Positions 42,516 through 53,121 are shown, counted from the stretch's first letter. The stretch is DNA of 64,000 bases from Batillaria attramentaria (GCA_018292915.2 JACVVK020000086.1:105001-169000), one strand, 5' to 3'. A program made the numbers and translations. Notes: generated by a model from the letters alone, not told the origin.

Positions 42516-42570
42516 AGAACCACTAGACCACCGACCGCCCCATAACCACTAGACCACCGACCGCCCGATA
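42484..42570 (-). mobile_element. SINE2 reduced to tail plus two head fragments
   Basis: A (GAT)n run (42484-42513) is followed by AACCACTAGACCACCGACCG and then a second copy of the same ~24-bp head end. The body is entirely missing. Confidence 0.7.
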
Positions 42571-43588
42571 GTTCAACAATAGTCTGAGACTAGACCTGGG
42601 CGCGTATGTACAAGTCGAGGTTAATTTAACCCACGGCTACGAGCCTTACCCAGACTAGGACGAAAGAAACCCAAAAGCAGAATTAAATTAAAAAAAGGAA
42701 GCAAAGAAAGGAAGAAAAAAATCGTTCTATAACGGTTCAGGCACCTTCCCGCTTCCTGAGTTAACACAATAAACAACAGAAAATTTAACCCTAGAGCTAG
42801 TTTAGTTCGAGGTTAGACTCTAACCCGGGACTAAAAAGCCCTAACCTCGACTATTGCATACGGGCCCTGAGTCTGAGACTAGCCTTAGTTTCTTTTCACA
42901 CATCAGGCCCCAGTGGGAGTAACCTAGGCGACTCACCTGGAGCCATCCACAGACATCCAATCGGGATTTCACCCACGGCTTCCCCACTTCCCTGTTGAAA
43001 CTTCCCGCTTTCCCTCCCTCCCACGCAATCGCCCAATCCAGAAGGCATCAAACTGCGATCATACTCGCCGGACCAGAAATGGGTGATCGTCACAGGCACG
43101 ACAGGCTACGCGACACAGATGCAAATCTGGAGGAAAACGCTATATATTCCTCTTACACATAACGCTGCAGACGACACCCTAGAAATGCTTTAAAATTCAC
43201 CAAAAAAATTTACAAAAATCAGGCAGCCATAGACTCATGTGTAGAGGAAATTTGAACAAATTCCAATATTCCGTTTTTTGGCAATGTTGGCAGCGACCAC
43301 GTATCCCCTCATTCCACGGTCGTCTGCTGGCTCCTGTGCCAGCCGCGCATGAATACAAATAGTCCACAAGCCAGCCTCAATTTTCCCTAATTTTACTATT
43401 GCCTGGCATGAAACTTGTTTACAAAGCCAACAAAAAGCACCAGATTGCCATTTTTTACTCTGCACACAAATTTTAAAAGGGGCAAAGATTTTATACTATA
43501 TTTAGCCGAGTGGTTACTACATGCCCCGGAAGCTAATACCGTCAGGTAGCCGAACAGTTCTCGCCCAAATCTCGCCAGCGGCGGGAAC
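42571..43588. other. no supported gene
   Basis: Normal-complexity sequence with several short ORFs. The last ~100 bp before 43589 are GC-richer with CpG, as might suit a promoter of the candidate exon. Confidence 0.3.
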
Positions 43589-43757
43589 ATGGCGAACGGT
43601 CGGTCGGTAATGGCGCGAGATGGAGTGGACCAGACGTCGTCGTCCTCACCTCCGCACAACATCCACATCGTCAATAAAACACTCGGCAAATCGCTAGAGC
43701 GGGAGAGAAGCGTTCACCTTTCTGGATGTGATGGGCCCGGCGTGCCTTGGCACGGAA
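43589..43757 (+). CDS. candidate first coding exon, unknown protein
   Basis: GGGAACATGGCGAACGG has a reasonable Kozak context. The frame reads MANGRSVMARDGVDQTSSSS, then PPHNIHIVNKTLGKSLERER and SVHLSGCDG, and can stop at GGAA/GTAAGG, a good donor (phase 1). The first 35 codons end mostly in C or G and the composition is not low-complexity. The region is CpG-rich compared with its surroundings. The frame stays open to 43897, so the exon end is a choice. No family is recognised and no second exon was located. Confidence 0.3.
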
Positions 43758-44438
43758 GTAAGGGGCAGGCTATTCTCCTCCAAGAGTACATTACGAAACC
43801 GAGTGATCGTCCTTGCGACGAAGGTGCCAAGTGGCGAGCTCCTCGCTCGATTAACTTCCTTCGTGGTGACGATTACCTCCCTTGGTCAAGAGAGTGAGGG
43901 GGGAGACAATCGATAGCGTTTTTGGCCCTCTCTCTCCCGAGGTTGCGCCGCTTTGAAAGCTATCTCCTTTGGCACGAAACAGTGCTTAATCAGCGCTGCC
44001 TTGGTTGGCCTTTGCACGATTCGTCACTGGGAAGTCAAGCGCGAAGATGAGGATGAGGGTGAAGTGAAATTGGTACAAAGTCTCGTAAAAAGTCTCGTCT
44101 GGTGTTCTCGCGATTGCCCGCGACTGAAAGAAGGGGCGAGCACTGTCTAAGGCCAGGGACATAACTGCGTCGTGACCAGAAAAGGAAAGCACACCAGAAT
44201 GAGAGTTGGGGGTGGGTGTTTTTGAAGTATGCTGCCCACACTCTGTGAAACTCTTTGGATCCTTTTTTCGGACAGATCAAAACATCCTGTCATCAAGGAG
44301 AGTCCTAGAAACCCATCTATTCCACTCTGACTCCCTGACAGCGCCAAACACAGTAAAACTTCTTCTTTCTCTTTATCTACTATTTTTCTTCTTCTTTTTT
44401 TCTCTCCCCCCCCCCCTTTTTTTTTTGAGGGGAGAGGA
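43758..44438. other. possible intron or intergenic; weak LINE-like end
   Basis: At about 44255-44340 the plus frame reads SSRRVLETHLFHSDS, faintly like the LINE C-terminal KTHLF motif. C and T runs lie at 44406-44427. Nothing firmer. Confidence 0.25.
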
Positions 44439-44614
44439 GCAGGGATGGCCGAGCTGTAGAGCGTTGGACTTCCAATGCTCGGGCCTTGAGTTCGAATCCC
44501 GGCTGGGGCCAAATATTTGTGCTGGCATTTTTTTTCCTCGTTGCCGGCTCCGTCTTTTGGTATCACCCTAATGTGGTGAAAAAGGACGTTAAACTCCCAA
44601 ACACCCACCCACCC
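44439..44614 (+). mobile_element. SINE1, subfamily B
   Basis: Full-length copy (AGGGATGGCCGAGCTGTAGA head, GACGTTAAACTCCC tail) with small insertions in the TTTTTCTCGTTGCC part. Confidence 0.88.
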
Positions 44615-44649
44615 TCTACTTTGAAGGGAGTCGGTGTAACGAGTGGGAT

Positions 44650-44872
44650 GTACTCCTTAGCTCCATACACTCCGGGGCACTTCCCGCTTTAAAGCTGGAT
44701 GTACTCCCTATAATCTAAGCTAGCCAGACGTACTCCACCTTCACACGCCAGACTTACTCCCAAGCTGGAAACACTCCACTAATGAAACTCGTTAGTCTTC
44801 ATGAGGCTTAGACTGTAGGGAGTGCATCAAGCTTAAAGCAGGCATTGACCCGGAGTATGTTAAGATGGGGAC
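44650..44872. repeat. long imperfect inverted repeat (foldback)
   Basis: The left arm (44650-44730: CATACACTCCGGGGCACTTC, GCTTTAAAGCTGGATGTACT, CCCTATAATCTAAGC) pairs with the right arm (44791-44872; reverse complement CATACTCCGGGTCAATGCCT, GCTTTAAGCTTGATGCACTC). The spacer is about 60 bp. It is bounded by SINE1 copies. Confidence 0.7.
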
Positions 44873-44887
44873 TACATCCTGCGTGCT

Positions 44888-45015
44888 GCGCCGGGGTAGC
44901 GTTGGACTTCTAGTGCTCGGGTAGCGAGTTCGAATCCGGGCTCGGATCCAAAATGTGTAGTGGCTTAAATTTCTCCTCGACGCCCCGTCTTTGGTGTAAA
45001 CAGTCGTTACCTCCC
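44888..45015 (+). mobile_element. SINE1, old and diverged
   Basis: GCCGGGGTAGCGTTGGACTT, GCGAGTTCGAATCCGGGCTC and CGCCCCGTCTTTGGTGTAA are recognisable; the tail is gone. Confidence 0.7.
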
Positions 45016-45047
45016 CTCCCCCCTCCCCCCCCTCCCACCGTTACCCA

Positions 45048-45048
<1 letters not shown>

Positions 45049-45120
<72 letters not shown>
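45049..45120. repeat. (AC)n microsatellite
   Basis: An AC run of about 35 units. Confidence 0.97.
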
Positions 45121-45121
<1 letters not shown>

Positions 45122-45195
45122 CCGAATTCTAGTGCTACCACTTCGTAGTGCTATGGTCTATACATAGTGCTACTGACACCTCGTACTACCGACGA

Positions 45196-45385
45196 GCACC
45201 CTTTGAACATTTCGTACCGCGCAAGAGTACCCCTAGTTTCTGACTCGTTTTCGGTTTTTGGCCCTGTCTTCGATAATGAGGCAAGATTAACGGTTCCTTG
45301 ACGGCTCTTACTGCAGCAAACACGAGTATAATAAAAGTGCAACACTCTCACGAAGCGGCCAAACTTAAATCCATGCAGGCATAAA

Positions 45386-45447
<62 letters not shown>

Positions 45448-45520
45448 AGGTGAAGCCACTCGTGAACGCCCCCCCCCCCCCCCCAAAAAAAAAAAAAAAA
45501 CTTCCTTGGTTGGAACTGTG
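45196..45520 (+). repeat. dispersed family R10, fullest uninterrupted copy
   Basis: TTCGTACCGCGCAAGAGTAC, TTTTCGGTTTTTGGCCCTGT, GACGGCTCTTACTGCAGCAA, CGAGTATAATAAAAGTGCAA and ATCCATGCAGGCATAAATTA, a (TA)n run (45392-45433), then TTAGGTGAAGCCACTCGTG and GTTGGAACTGTG. It shows the empty site of the array at 49218-49700. Confidence 0.75.
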
Positions 45521-45599
45521 TTAAGTCAAATCCACGGTACAAATCCCTTGCTGCTTACCGCCTGACAGGCGGCAAACGCACAAAATCCTGTGGCCCACG

Positions 45600-45738
45600 C
45601 TGGGGACAGAGCGGCGCTTCCAGGATCAAGGCCACTGGAGAGGGGAAGCCGATGGGGGGGCGATTACTGAGGGGCGGAGGAAACACACAAGGGGCTTTAC
45701 TGGTTCTTTGGCGCGCCTGAGCTCTGGAAGCGTGGTAG

Positions 45739-45814
<76 letters not shown>

Positions 45815-46470
45815 TTATTTGTTTGAACGGAAGTCCTTTGGTGCAAGACGACACTGAACAAGTTACGCGACTATCAACGGATGCTAAAATTAGAATCTAT
45901 CAACGGAAGTGGGGAGGGCAGATGGGGGTACATGTATTAGTCGGGGGGGGGGGAGGGGGCAAAAGAGGGGTGGATGACGCAGAAAGGGGCTTTACTGAGT
46001 CTTGTTGAGTCTGAGCTTTCTGGAGGTTTGGAAACGTGGTACGTTCTTGTTTTGTGTTTGTTTTTGTTTTTTATTTTGATTTTTTTTAACGGATAGTCCT
46101 GTGGTGCAAGTGGACACTGAACACTGAACAAGTTACGCGACTGTCAATAGCTGCTAATTTGGAATCTATCAACAGAAATAGAGAGCTTGGGTGAGGGGTA
46201 TTAGTGAGGGGACAGGAGAGGGATGGATGAAGTACAAGGGGGCTTTACTGGACCTTTTGTGAGTCTGAGCTTTCTGGAGGTTTGGAAGCGTGGCATGTTT
46301 TTTTTTTTTTTTTTTTTTTTATTTTGGTTTTTAAAGTCCTGTGATTAGTGTGTGTGTGTGTGTGTGGGGGGGGGGGGGGGGCAGTTGATGAAGCACAAGG
46401 GGGCTTTACTGGGTCTTTTGTGAGTCTGAGCTTTCTTGAGGTTTGAATTTTTTTATTTTTTTTTTTGGTT
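45600..46470 (+). repeat. degenerate long-unit tandem array (160-290 bp units)
   Basis: GGGGCTTTACTG(G/A)...TCTGAGCTTTCTGGAGGTTTGG recurs near 45693, 45985, 46242 and 46402. The first three units continue with CCTNTGGTGCAAG, GTTACGCGACT and ATCTATCAAC. At the same point in each unit lies a different simple tract: (TG)n, GTTTTT, a T run, and (TG)n with a G run. Confidence 0.75.
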
Positions 46471-46737
46471 CGTTTTTCAACTGGAGTTATGTTCGGTATC
46501 AATACCTTAAGTAGAAGGTGTTTCAATTTATTTCGTTTTTGTTCGTTTTTCAACTGGAGTCATGTTCGGTATCAATACCTTAAGTAGAAGGTGTTTCAAT
46601 TTATTTTGTTTTTGTTCGTTTTTCAACTGGAGTTACGTTCGGTATCAATACCTTAAGTAGAAGGTGTTTCAATTTATTTTGTTTTTGTTCGTTTTTCAAC
46701 TGGCGTTACGTTCGGTATCAATACCTTAAGTAGAAGT
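46471..46737. repeat. 73-bp tandem repeat, 3.6 copies
   Basis: Units anchored at CAACTGGAGTTATGTTCGGT start at 46478, 46551, 46624 and 46697. The first three continue with CAATACCTTAAGTAGAAGGT and GTTTCAATTTATTT. Only a few substitutions. Confidence 0.95.
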
Positions 46738-46957
46738 ACAGGAAGTGCTTAGCAAGTAAGACGACTGTCAACGGATGGTGAAACTGTAACCTACCAACAA
46801 AAATCGGTGAGCACTCACTGTCAGTTATGCCCCTCCCAACCTACCCCTTACCCCCCTTCCGCGACCATCCCACTGTTTATTCTTTGCTTTTAGGACAGTA
46901 GTGGCCTTGTTTTCAAGACCGGAGAAAAAGCGGACGACAAGGACATACCAATACAAT

Positions 46958-47465
46958 GTACGGGTCCACTCCTGTCAATCAAAAGCCCCAAGAATTCAGC
47001 CAATCGCCTCCCGAGGCATAATGAGCACAATACATGGCATGGTCTGGCAAGCGCGTGTGGTTTGATATGAATGAAACATGGAAAGAAAGCAATGAGTTCA
47101 TTGACGTCATTTGAGGAAAAAGACCATTACGTCAATCTCTTTCATCTTGAAATCACCCCTTTTCCCATAGGGGGTGGGTGGGTGTTTGGGGGTTTAACGT
47201 CCTTTTCCACCACATACTGCTGATATCAAAGACGGGGCAACGATGAAAAAGCCAGCACAAATATTTGGCCCCAGCCGGGATACGAACTCACGACCCGAGC
47301 ATTAGAAGTCCAACGCTGTACCATTCGGCCACCCCGGCTCCCCGTTTTCCCATACAATGACGCCATGGACGTACTGTGTTTTGCCGACACACGGCAGAGT
47401 AAAGGGGTGGGTGTTTTGGCCTTGGGGCTTGCCGAGTCCGGGAATCTGTTAGTGCAACTAATCTG
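46958..47465 (-). repeat. dispersed family R4, longest copy, split by SINE1
   Basis: The plus strand reads CCTGTCAATCAAAAGCCCCA, GAATTCAGCCAATCGCCTCC, ATGACGTCA-type repeats and, after the SINE1, GACGTACTGTGTTTTGCCGA and GCCTTGGGGCTTGCC. The outer parts match 3313-3600 reversed; the middle matches 54355-54480. Confidence 0.7.
47170..47344 (-). mobile_element. SINE1, subfamily A, 10-bp TSD
   Basis: TTTTCCCATA at 47160-47169 and 47345-47354; full-length with GTTCGTATCC B box on the minus strand. Confidence 0.94.
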
Positions 47466-47766
47466 GGTGGAACACAGCACCATGCTGACAAGATCCTTTG
47501 CTGTTCCTTTCCGTCCATCCCTTCCCCCTTCCCAATCCCTCCCCCCCTCCCCCTTCCCCTCCCTGCATTCCCGTGCCCACCATCTTCATCCATCGCCTTG
47601 GGGCGATATTCAGACCAAAGGATTTCCGGGCAAACATGAGGTGGGCAAAAATGTGACCGAACGCGAAAGCTGTCCTTGTCATTTGGAGAGGATTGCCTTA
47701 CACTATCCTCTTACGCCCTGTCAATTCAAGAGTTTTGTTTTTGCGCGTCGCGGTCAGGAGGACAAC

Positions 47767-47819
47767 ATGGCTGACAGACGTATTTGTAAAGCTGACAAGC
47801 GCAGAACACGCACGTCAGA
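47767..47819 (+). CDS. possible short first exon (weak)
   Basis: GAGGACAACATGGCTGACAG opens MADRRICKADKRRTRTS followed by AGA/GTAAGC, a donor-like site. Only 17-18 codons and no other support. Confidence 0.12.
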
Positions 47820-48109
47820 GTAAGCATCGTAAGAGTTAACATTTTCGGTGAGTTACTGGTGAGACGTCTGCAACAGACGACCCAAAGTGACAGAAGAGAT
47901 GATTTTGATGTTTTTGGAGGTCCATTGCAGGAAGTTCTATCCTTTCTCGCTGTCACGGAAATGTGATTTGTGAATGTCGAAAACACGATATCCGCAAATA
48001 AATAGGGCAAATCTTCACAGCTGACAAAAACAAGCAACATTCTGTCGTTGTTTGGTAAAACTCTTGAAAACAACTCAGTTGCGTCTTTAGCGGTATTTCT
48101 CTGTCGTCA

Positions 48110-48790
48110 ATAGATTAGTAGGCAGCTTCCACACCAGGATTTTTTTTATGCCTACAATTTAGTTAAACAAATTTGACTATATCATCAAATGTCTACTTAG
48201 CTGGACAGCACTATTTTGAATACCGAACCTTTTCAACACTCTGTCCCTCTGAGGATTAGAAGCAAAACTGCCATTTTCTGCAGCAAAAATAAAAAAATAA
48301 AATATATATACAGTAAACAAAAAAATTAGCACGCAACTTTCTCCCCAGGATTTTGCGATGCTTACTGTTAAGTTCAGCCAGTTACGAGGGTGGGGGTGGG
48401 TGTTTGGGGGTTCAACGTCCTTTTCCACCACATAGGGTGATATCAAAGACGGGGCAACGATGAAAAAGCCAGCACAAATATTTGGCCCCAGCCGGGATAC
48501 GAACTCACGACCCGAGCATTAGAAGTCCAACGCTCTACCATTCGACCACCCCGGCTCCCCTCAGCCAGTTAAGAGACAATATCACCGAATGTATATTTCG
48601 TTATACAATCCTACTTTCGCGTGTGACATCAGACACTCTGCCCCTTCTGAGAATTAGCAGTACAACAGCCATCCCTTTAAATCAGTGCGTGGCGCAACTT
48701 TCTTTCCAGGATTGTGCAGCGCCTGCTGTTAAGCTCAGCCAATTGAGAGACAATATCTCAGAATTTATGGCCGCCACCCCGAGACACCGG
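48110..48790. repeat. degenerate ~190-bp tandem repeat, 2.5 units, split by SINE1
   Basis: Shared landmarks are CAACTTTCTCCCCAGGATTT / CAACTTTCTTTCCAGGATTG, CTGTTAAGTTCAGCCAGTTA / CTGTTAAGCTCAGCCAATTG, GAGACAATATC and ACACTCTG then GAGGATTAG/GAGAATTAG. The SINE1 at 48385-48560 interrupts the middle unit. Confidence 0.75.
48385..48560 (-). mobile_element. SINE1, subfamily A, 11-bp TSD
   Basis: TCAGCCAGTTA at 48374-48384 and 48561-48571; full length. Confidence 0.94.
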
Positions 48791-49059
48791 ATTGCTGCGG
48801 CTAGCTCCGTTCCAGTGTGCGACCAAGTTTAGTCATGGCTACCATAAAACTGGCCCAGTGAATAATTCAGTAGGCTTCCCGCCAATATATTGACACGGAA
48901 CCCATCATGAAGATCAGGAGGCTTAGGAGATGCGGCTGTGGCTTGAGCAACGGCCGTGTAAGCTGCAGGGGGTGATATGGGGGAATATTAGCTCATCAGC
49001 TGATAGTCTGCTGTTGTGATATCGATTGATATCTGTCGGTCGCGGGGTTATAGTTATGT

Positions 49060-49790
49060 TTCATTCTTTTTTTTTTAACTCAGTTCCTACTAAATACGTT
49101 TTGGGTTGAGCACCAGTGGCCTCGCAAAAAAGTCATAATTAATTGATGTCTGCATGGATTTAACTTTGGATTGGGGGGAGTGTTGCACTTTGTATATACA
49201 CGCGTTTGCTCCAGTAAGAGCCGTCAAGCAGTTAGTTAATTCGTTAATTAGTTATTTAAGGGTTTAACGCCGCGCAAGCAACAAGAGCTGTCAAGCAGTT
49301 GGTTAGTTAGTGAGTTAGTTGGTTAGTTATTAAGGGTTTAACGCCGCGCAAGCAACAAGAGCTGTCAAGCAGTTGGTTAGTTAGTGAGTTAGTTGGTTAG
49401 TTATTAAGGGTTTAACGCCGCGCAAGCAACATGAGCCGTCGAGCAGTTAGTTAGTTAATTAGTTATTAAGGGTTTAACGCCGCGCAAGCAACATGAGCCG
49501 TCGAGCAGTTAGTTAGTTAATTAGTTATTAAGGGTTTAACGCCGCGCAAGCAACAAGAGCCGTCAAGCAGTAAGTTACATACTTAGTTAATTAGTTTTAA
49601 GGGTTTAACGCCGCGCAAACAACAAGAGCCGTCAAGCAGTTAGTTAGTTAGTTTAGGGTTTAACGCCGCGCAAGCAACAAGAGACGCCAAGCAACTGTTA
49701 ATCTTGCTTGAATTTCGCACAAAGGACCAAAACCGAAAAAGAGTCAAACACTTGGGATACTCATGCTTGGTATGAAATGTGTTAATGGCT
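49060..49790 (-). repeat. dispersed family R10 interrupted by a tandem array
   Basis: The right part (49690-49790, GACCAAAACCGAAAAAGAGT, CTTGGGATACTCATGC) and the left part (49060-49217, AATTAATTGATGTCTGCATG, TGTTGCACTTTGTATATAC) are the two halves of a minus-oriented R10. Between them lies the array at 49218-49700. Confidence 0.75.
49218..49700. repeat. chimeric tandem array, 8 units of 55-74 bp
   Basis: Units start GAGCCGTCAAGCAGTTAGTT at 49218, 49285, 49359, 49433, 49495, 49557, 49626 and a last partial at 49681. The first 16 bp (AGAGCCGTCAAGCAG) are R10 target sequence. The rest (TTAGTTAATTAGTTATTAAG, GGTTTAACGCCGCGCAAGCA) is a SINE3-type 3' end in reverse orientation with a TTAG tail. 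Length differences come from the TTAG run. Confidence 0.93.
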
Positions 49791-50063
49791 GTGGCATGAG
49801 TATGATCCGTGAACGCTACTCGTGTGAAATCGACTGACAGCTGTCTGTCGCAATGTCACATTTTACGTTTCGTAGTTTTGTTGATAGTCTGCCCGTGTGA
49901 TGTGGATTGATATCTTACCGGTCGCCACTTCATGTTGATGTTTTTCAATTGTTTCATTGGCGGTGTAAGCTGGGTTTTGCAGAGGGCTTGCAATGACTGC
50001 TAAAATATCAAACCCAAGGTTGCATAGATTGGCTTGGACACCGACTCTCTCTCTCTCTCTCTC

Positions 50064-50215
50064 TTTGGGAGCCGAATGATAGAGCGCGGGACTTTGCATG
50101 TTCCGGACGTGGGGTCAAATCCCGGCAGGGGCCAAATATTTGTGCTGGTCTTTTTCTCATCTTTGATGTCACCCATGCATGGTGGAAAAAGGACTAAACC
50201 CTTTAACACCCCCTC
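50064..50215 (+). mobile_element. SINE1, diverged
   Basis: GGGAGCCGAATGATAGAGCG, GTCAAATCCCGGCAGGGGCC and CATGGTGGAAAAAGGACTAA; lies between two CT runs and ends in C runs. Confidence 0.82.
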
Positions 50216-50695
50216 CCCCCCCCCCCCCCGCCTTCTCTCTCTCTCTCTCTCTCTGAATACGGACAGAATAACACACAAGAAATTGCCTGGTTGTGGATTC
50301 GAGCTTGCAACCTTTTTCGCTCTGCAGTCCTATGCCCAGGTAGTCCCCGTGTTTATTGCGGTCGCTTACTTCAGGCCATAAGAAACCTCGCTTACCGAAT
50401 GTGACGTGATACTCTAACCATTGTCCCGGGCGTTCCTTCAAAGACAATGATACCAAGATTCAACACGCGTAACGCCCCAGCCAATTAACCTGATCTGATC
50501 GGTTTTTCCCCGACACCAACACGGGGGTTAAGCAAAACGGGCGGACGTTTTCCAGTGCCATGCCTCTTTAAGCGTGATGACACCAGTCGCGCATGGGGTC
50601 AAGTGCAGTGTGTGTTTGACGGACCTTGTTTTGGGAGTGTGCTAGTAGTTCGTAGTGATTTTTGTTCTCTTTTTGGATTTGGTAGGGCAAGGTGC

Positions 50696-50810
50696 ATGCC
50701 AGGGTGTAGCAAGACGAGGCAAGCTGCCAGTGAAGCTGGGACTTGTTGCGCAGAAGAGAGGCCAAGCAGACGTAAGCGGGTTGTTGTGAAGTTGCTTTCT
50801 GGCCTAAACA
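50696..50810 (+). CDS. possible exon (weak)
   Basis: An ORF reading MPGCSKTRQAASEAGTCCAE, then ERPSRRKRVVVKLLSGLN, ends at ACA/GTGAGT, a donor-like sequence. Upstream in-frame codons extend to 50555. No recognised domain; chance is quite possible. Confidence 0.17.
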
Positions 50811-51177
50811 GTGAGTAGACTAGCTTTACTCCAGTGACGCCTGTGTGGAACGGAGAAATTCATTTTTTTTAAACTCTTGTCAGGTGTGTGCCCTTAAATG
50901 GTCTGTGCATGGTATTTTTTTGTTTCTAGATTGAAGCATATTTAGGGGTGACTATGATGCCTGAGGCTAACAGGGAATATACAGGCATTTTGAGACCTCG
51001 TGCATTTGTAGTCTTTGACCGTCAAACGTTTCGACGGCGAGAACTGTGATCGAAAGCTGTTATTTTGAAATCGTGCGCACATGCATACATTTAGAGTGTA
51101 ATAACGTATTAGTACGAGGCGTTTTCTGCTTGATAACTTTTAAGAACCCAAGCCCGCGACCACCCCCTGCCCACTGC
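50811..51177. other. no supported gene
   Basis: Normal-complexity sequence. Confidence 0.3.
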
Positions 51178-51370
51178 ATGATAAGACTTGTTAAAAAGAA
51201 CAGACCACTGCACACCAGTAGAAGCCACTTCAAGCCACTATTACGCAAGGCGTGGGCCTTCTCTGCTAGGCCCGAGACAGTTGCAGATTGCATAATAGTG
51301 GCTTGAAGTGGCTCGTTGTGGTTGGAAGATTTCAGGTCGAAACGCGATTTTTGCATGGGCGTTTAAGGGA
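51178..51370 (+). repeat. hairpin repeat family R5, copy 3 (perfect 21-bp stem)
   Basis: AGCCACTTCAAGCCACTATT at 51223 and its complement AATAGTGGCTTGAAGTGGCT to 51313 form a perfect 21-bp stem. The loop contains a smaller GGGCC/GGCCC stem. The ends are ATAAGACTTGTTAAAAAG and AAACGCGATTTTTGCATGGG. Confidence 0.85.
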
Positions 51371-52000
51371 TACCGAGAACTGGAAATCTGGAAGCGTTTT
51401 CTCAAGTGCGATGATTTTTTTTTTTTAAATTGGAAGACGGCCGTTCAAAAAACAAAAAAAGCGTGGAAAGCCGCCAGATGAGGGGTGCTATGATTTGAAA
51501 GCGGCAGGGCACCATAAAAACGCCCGTCCATTTTTGTTTAACTCCCCACACAACTAGGATAATTGTAAGATTGTCTTTTGTTTTCATTCGAGAATCGATT
51601 TAGCGTTGTTACTGCAAAACACTCGCGCAATATTGTTCTAAGTCAAAGCCAGCTCTGTGTCTGTTTTATGAAGGTTGATTTTTATTTTCGTTTCTCGCTG
51701 CTGAGACCTATCATGTGTCTTATTCCACGAGACACGTCTCAAAGACCGGACGGAAGATATAAACAAGCCTCAATGTTTAATGCATGATGCCTCCGTAATC
51801 ACAGTATGACACACAGAGGTGTTCTACAGTATGTTGTTTTTTCCGCGTTACTGGCTGTCTGAATAAGCGTTGTGCTAAGGAGAAAGTACGCCATAACCTT
51901 GCGAGAAAAAGACTCCAAAGCATTGGTTTTTTATCTGTTTGATGAAAAATGCAGATGAATATGTATGGATATGAAACGATAACCTGACCTGGCGAAATAA
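51371..52000. other. no supported gene
   Basis: Normal-complexity sequence; nothing assignable. Confidence 0.3.
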
Positions 52001-52160
52001 AAAAAAGGAAAGAAAAGAAGGGCCAAAAAAAGCACAAGAAAAGACGAAGAAAAGAACAGAAAAGAATAAGACGAGAAAAGGAAAATAAAAGAAAGAAAAA
52101 GAAAGAAGAAAGAAGAAATAAACAAGAAGAAGAAAAGAATAGAAAAAGAAAAAAAAGAGA
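52001..52160. repeat. polypurine tract (AAGAAA-rich), tail of adjacent SINE1
   Basis: Almost pure A/G for about 150 bp. Its reverse complement closely resembles 53350-53480, and both are on the 3' side of a SINE1. Confidence 0.85.
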
Positions 52161-52161
52161 A

Positions 52162-52339
52162 AGGGTGGGTAAGGGTGGGAGTCTGGGAGTTTAAAGTCCG
52201 TTTCCACCAGGTCTGGCTGGTATCAAAGAAGGGGCAACGAGAAAAAAAGCCAGCACAAATATGTGGCCCCAGCTGGGATTCGAACTCACGACCCTTGCAT
52301 TGAAGCTCCAACGCTCTACAATTCGGCTATCCCCGCTCC
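52162..52339 (-). mobile_element. SINE1, subfamily B
   Basis: GAGTTTAAAGTCCGTTTCCA tail and GCTGGGATTCGAACTCACGA head; only about 10 bp from the next SINE1 in the same orientation. Confidence 0.9.
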
Positions 52340-52349
52340 ACAGTAAGAC

Positions 52350-52553
52350 GGTGAGTGGATTGGTGTCTGGGAGTTTAACGTCCTTTTCCACCACGTATGG
52401 GTGATATCAAAGACGGCAAAGAAACGAGAAAAAAAAAAAGAAAAAAAAGAAGAAAAAGGCCAGCACAACTATCTGGCCCAAGCCGGGATTCGAACTAAAG
52501 ACCCGAGCATTGAAGGTCCAACGCTCTACCATTCGGCCATCCCCGATCCCCAA
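52350..52553 (-). mobile_element. SINE1, subfamily B, with A-rich insertion
   Basis: Head-to-tail neighbour of the previous copy. The GGCAACGAGAAAAAGGCC part is expanded into an A/AAG-rich run (52424-52458). Confidence 0.9.
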
Positions 52554-52841
52554 CAGGAGAAAAACGGACAAGGAGCAGAAGAATGAGAAAGGTGATAGGA
52601 GGCAGAAAGCCCATTACAACCACAATAACTGCTGAAAATTAAATCAAGAGAAAGCGTAAGTCATATAACGTGCAAAAAACCCGGACATTTGCTTCGGGAA
52701 TTAAGCTTTTATGGCTTTAACATCCAGACGTGTGGCGCCAAGATATTGTAAAATGTATACAGGAGAAGGCTGCGCGATTCTGCACGATTCTGCACGACTC
52801 TGCACGATTCTGCGCTTGCACACTGCCATTTCAACCAGTTA

Positions 52842-53121
<280 letters not shown>

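Noticed and set aside
46471..46737. CRISPR-like array
   Set aside because: 73-bp direct tandem units with no spacer.
47365..47823. 152-codon plus-strand ORF
   Set aside because: Overlaps an R4 repeat and a C-rich stretch; only the last 18 codons have any exon-like context and that is weak.
50290..50370. Minus-strand tRNA-like head (GCTCGAATCC)
   Set aside because: Only a B-box-like motif; no second copy or tail to support a SINE.
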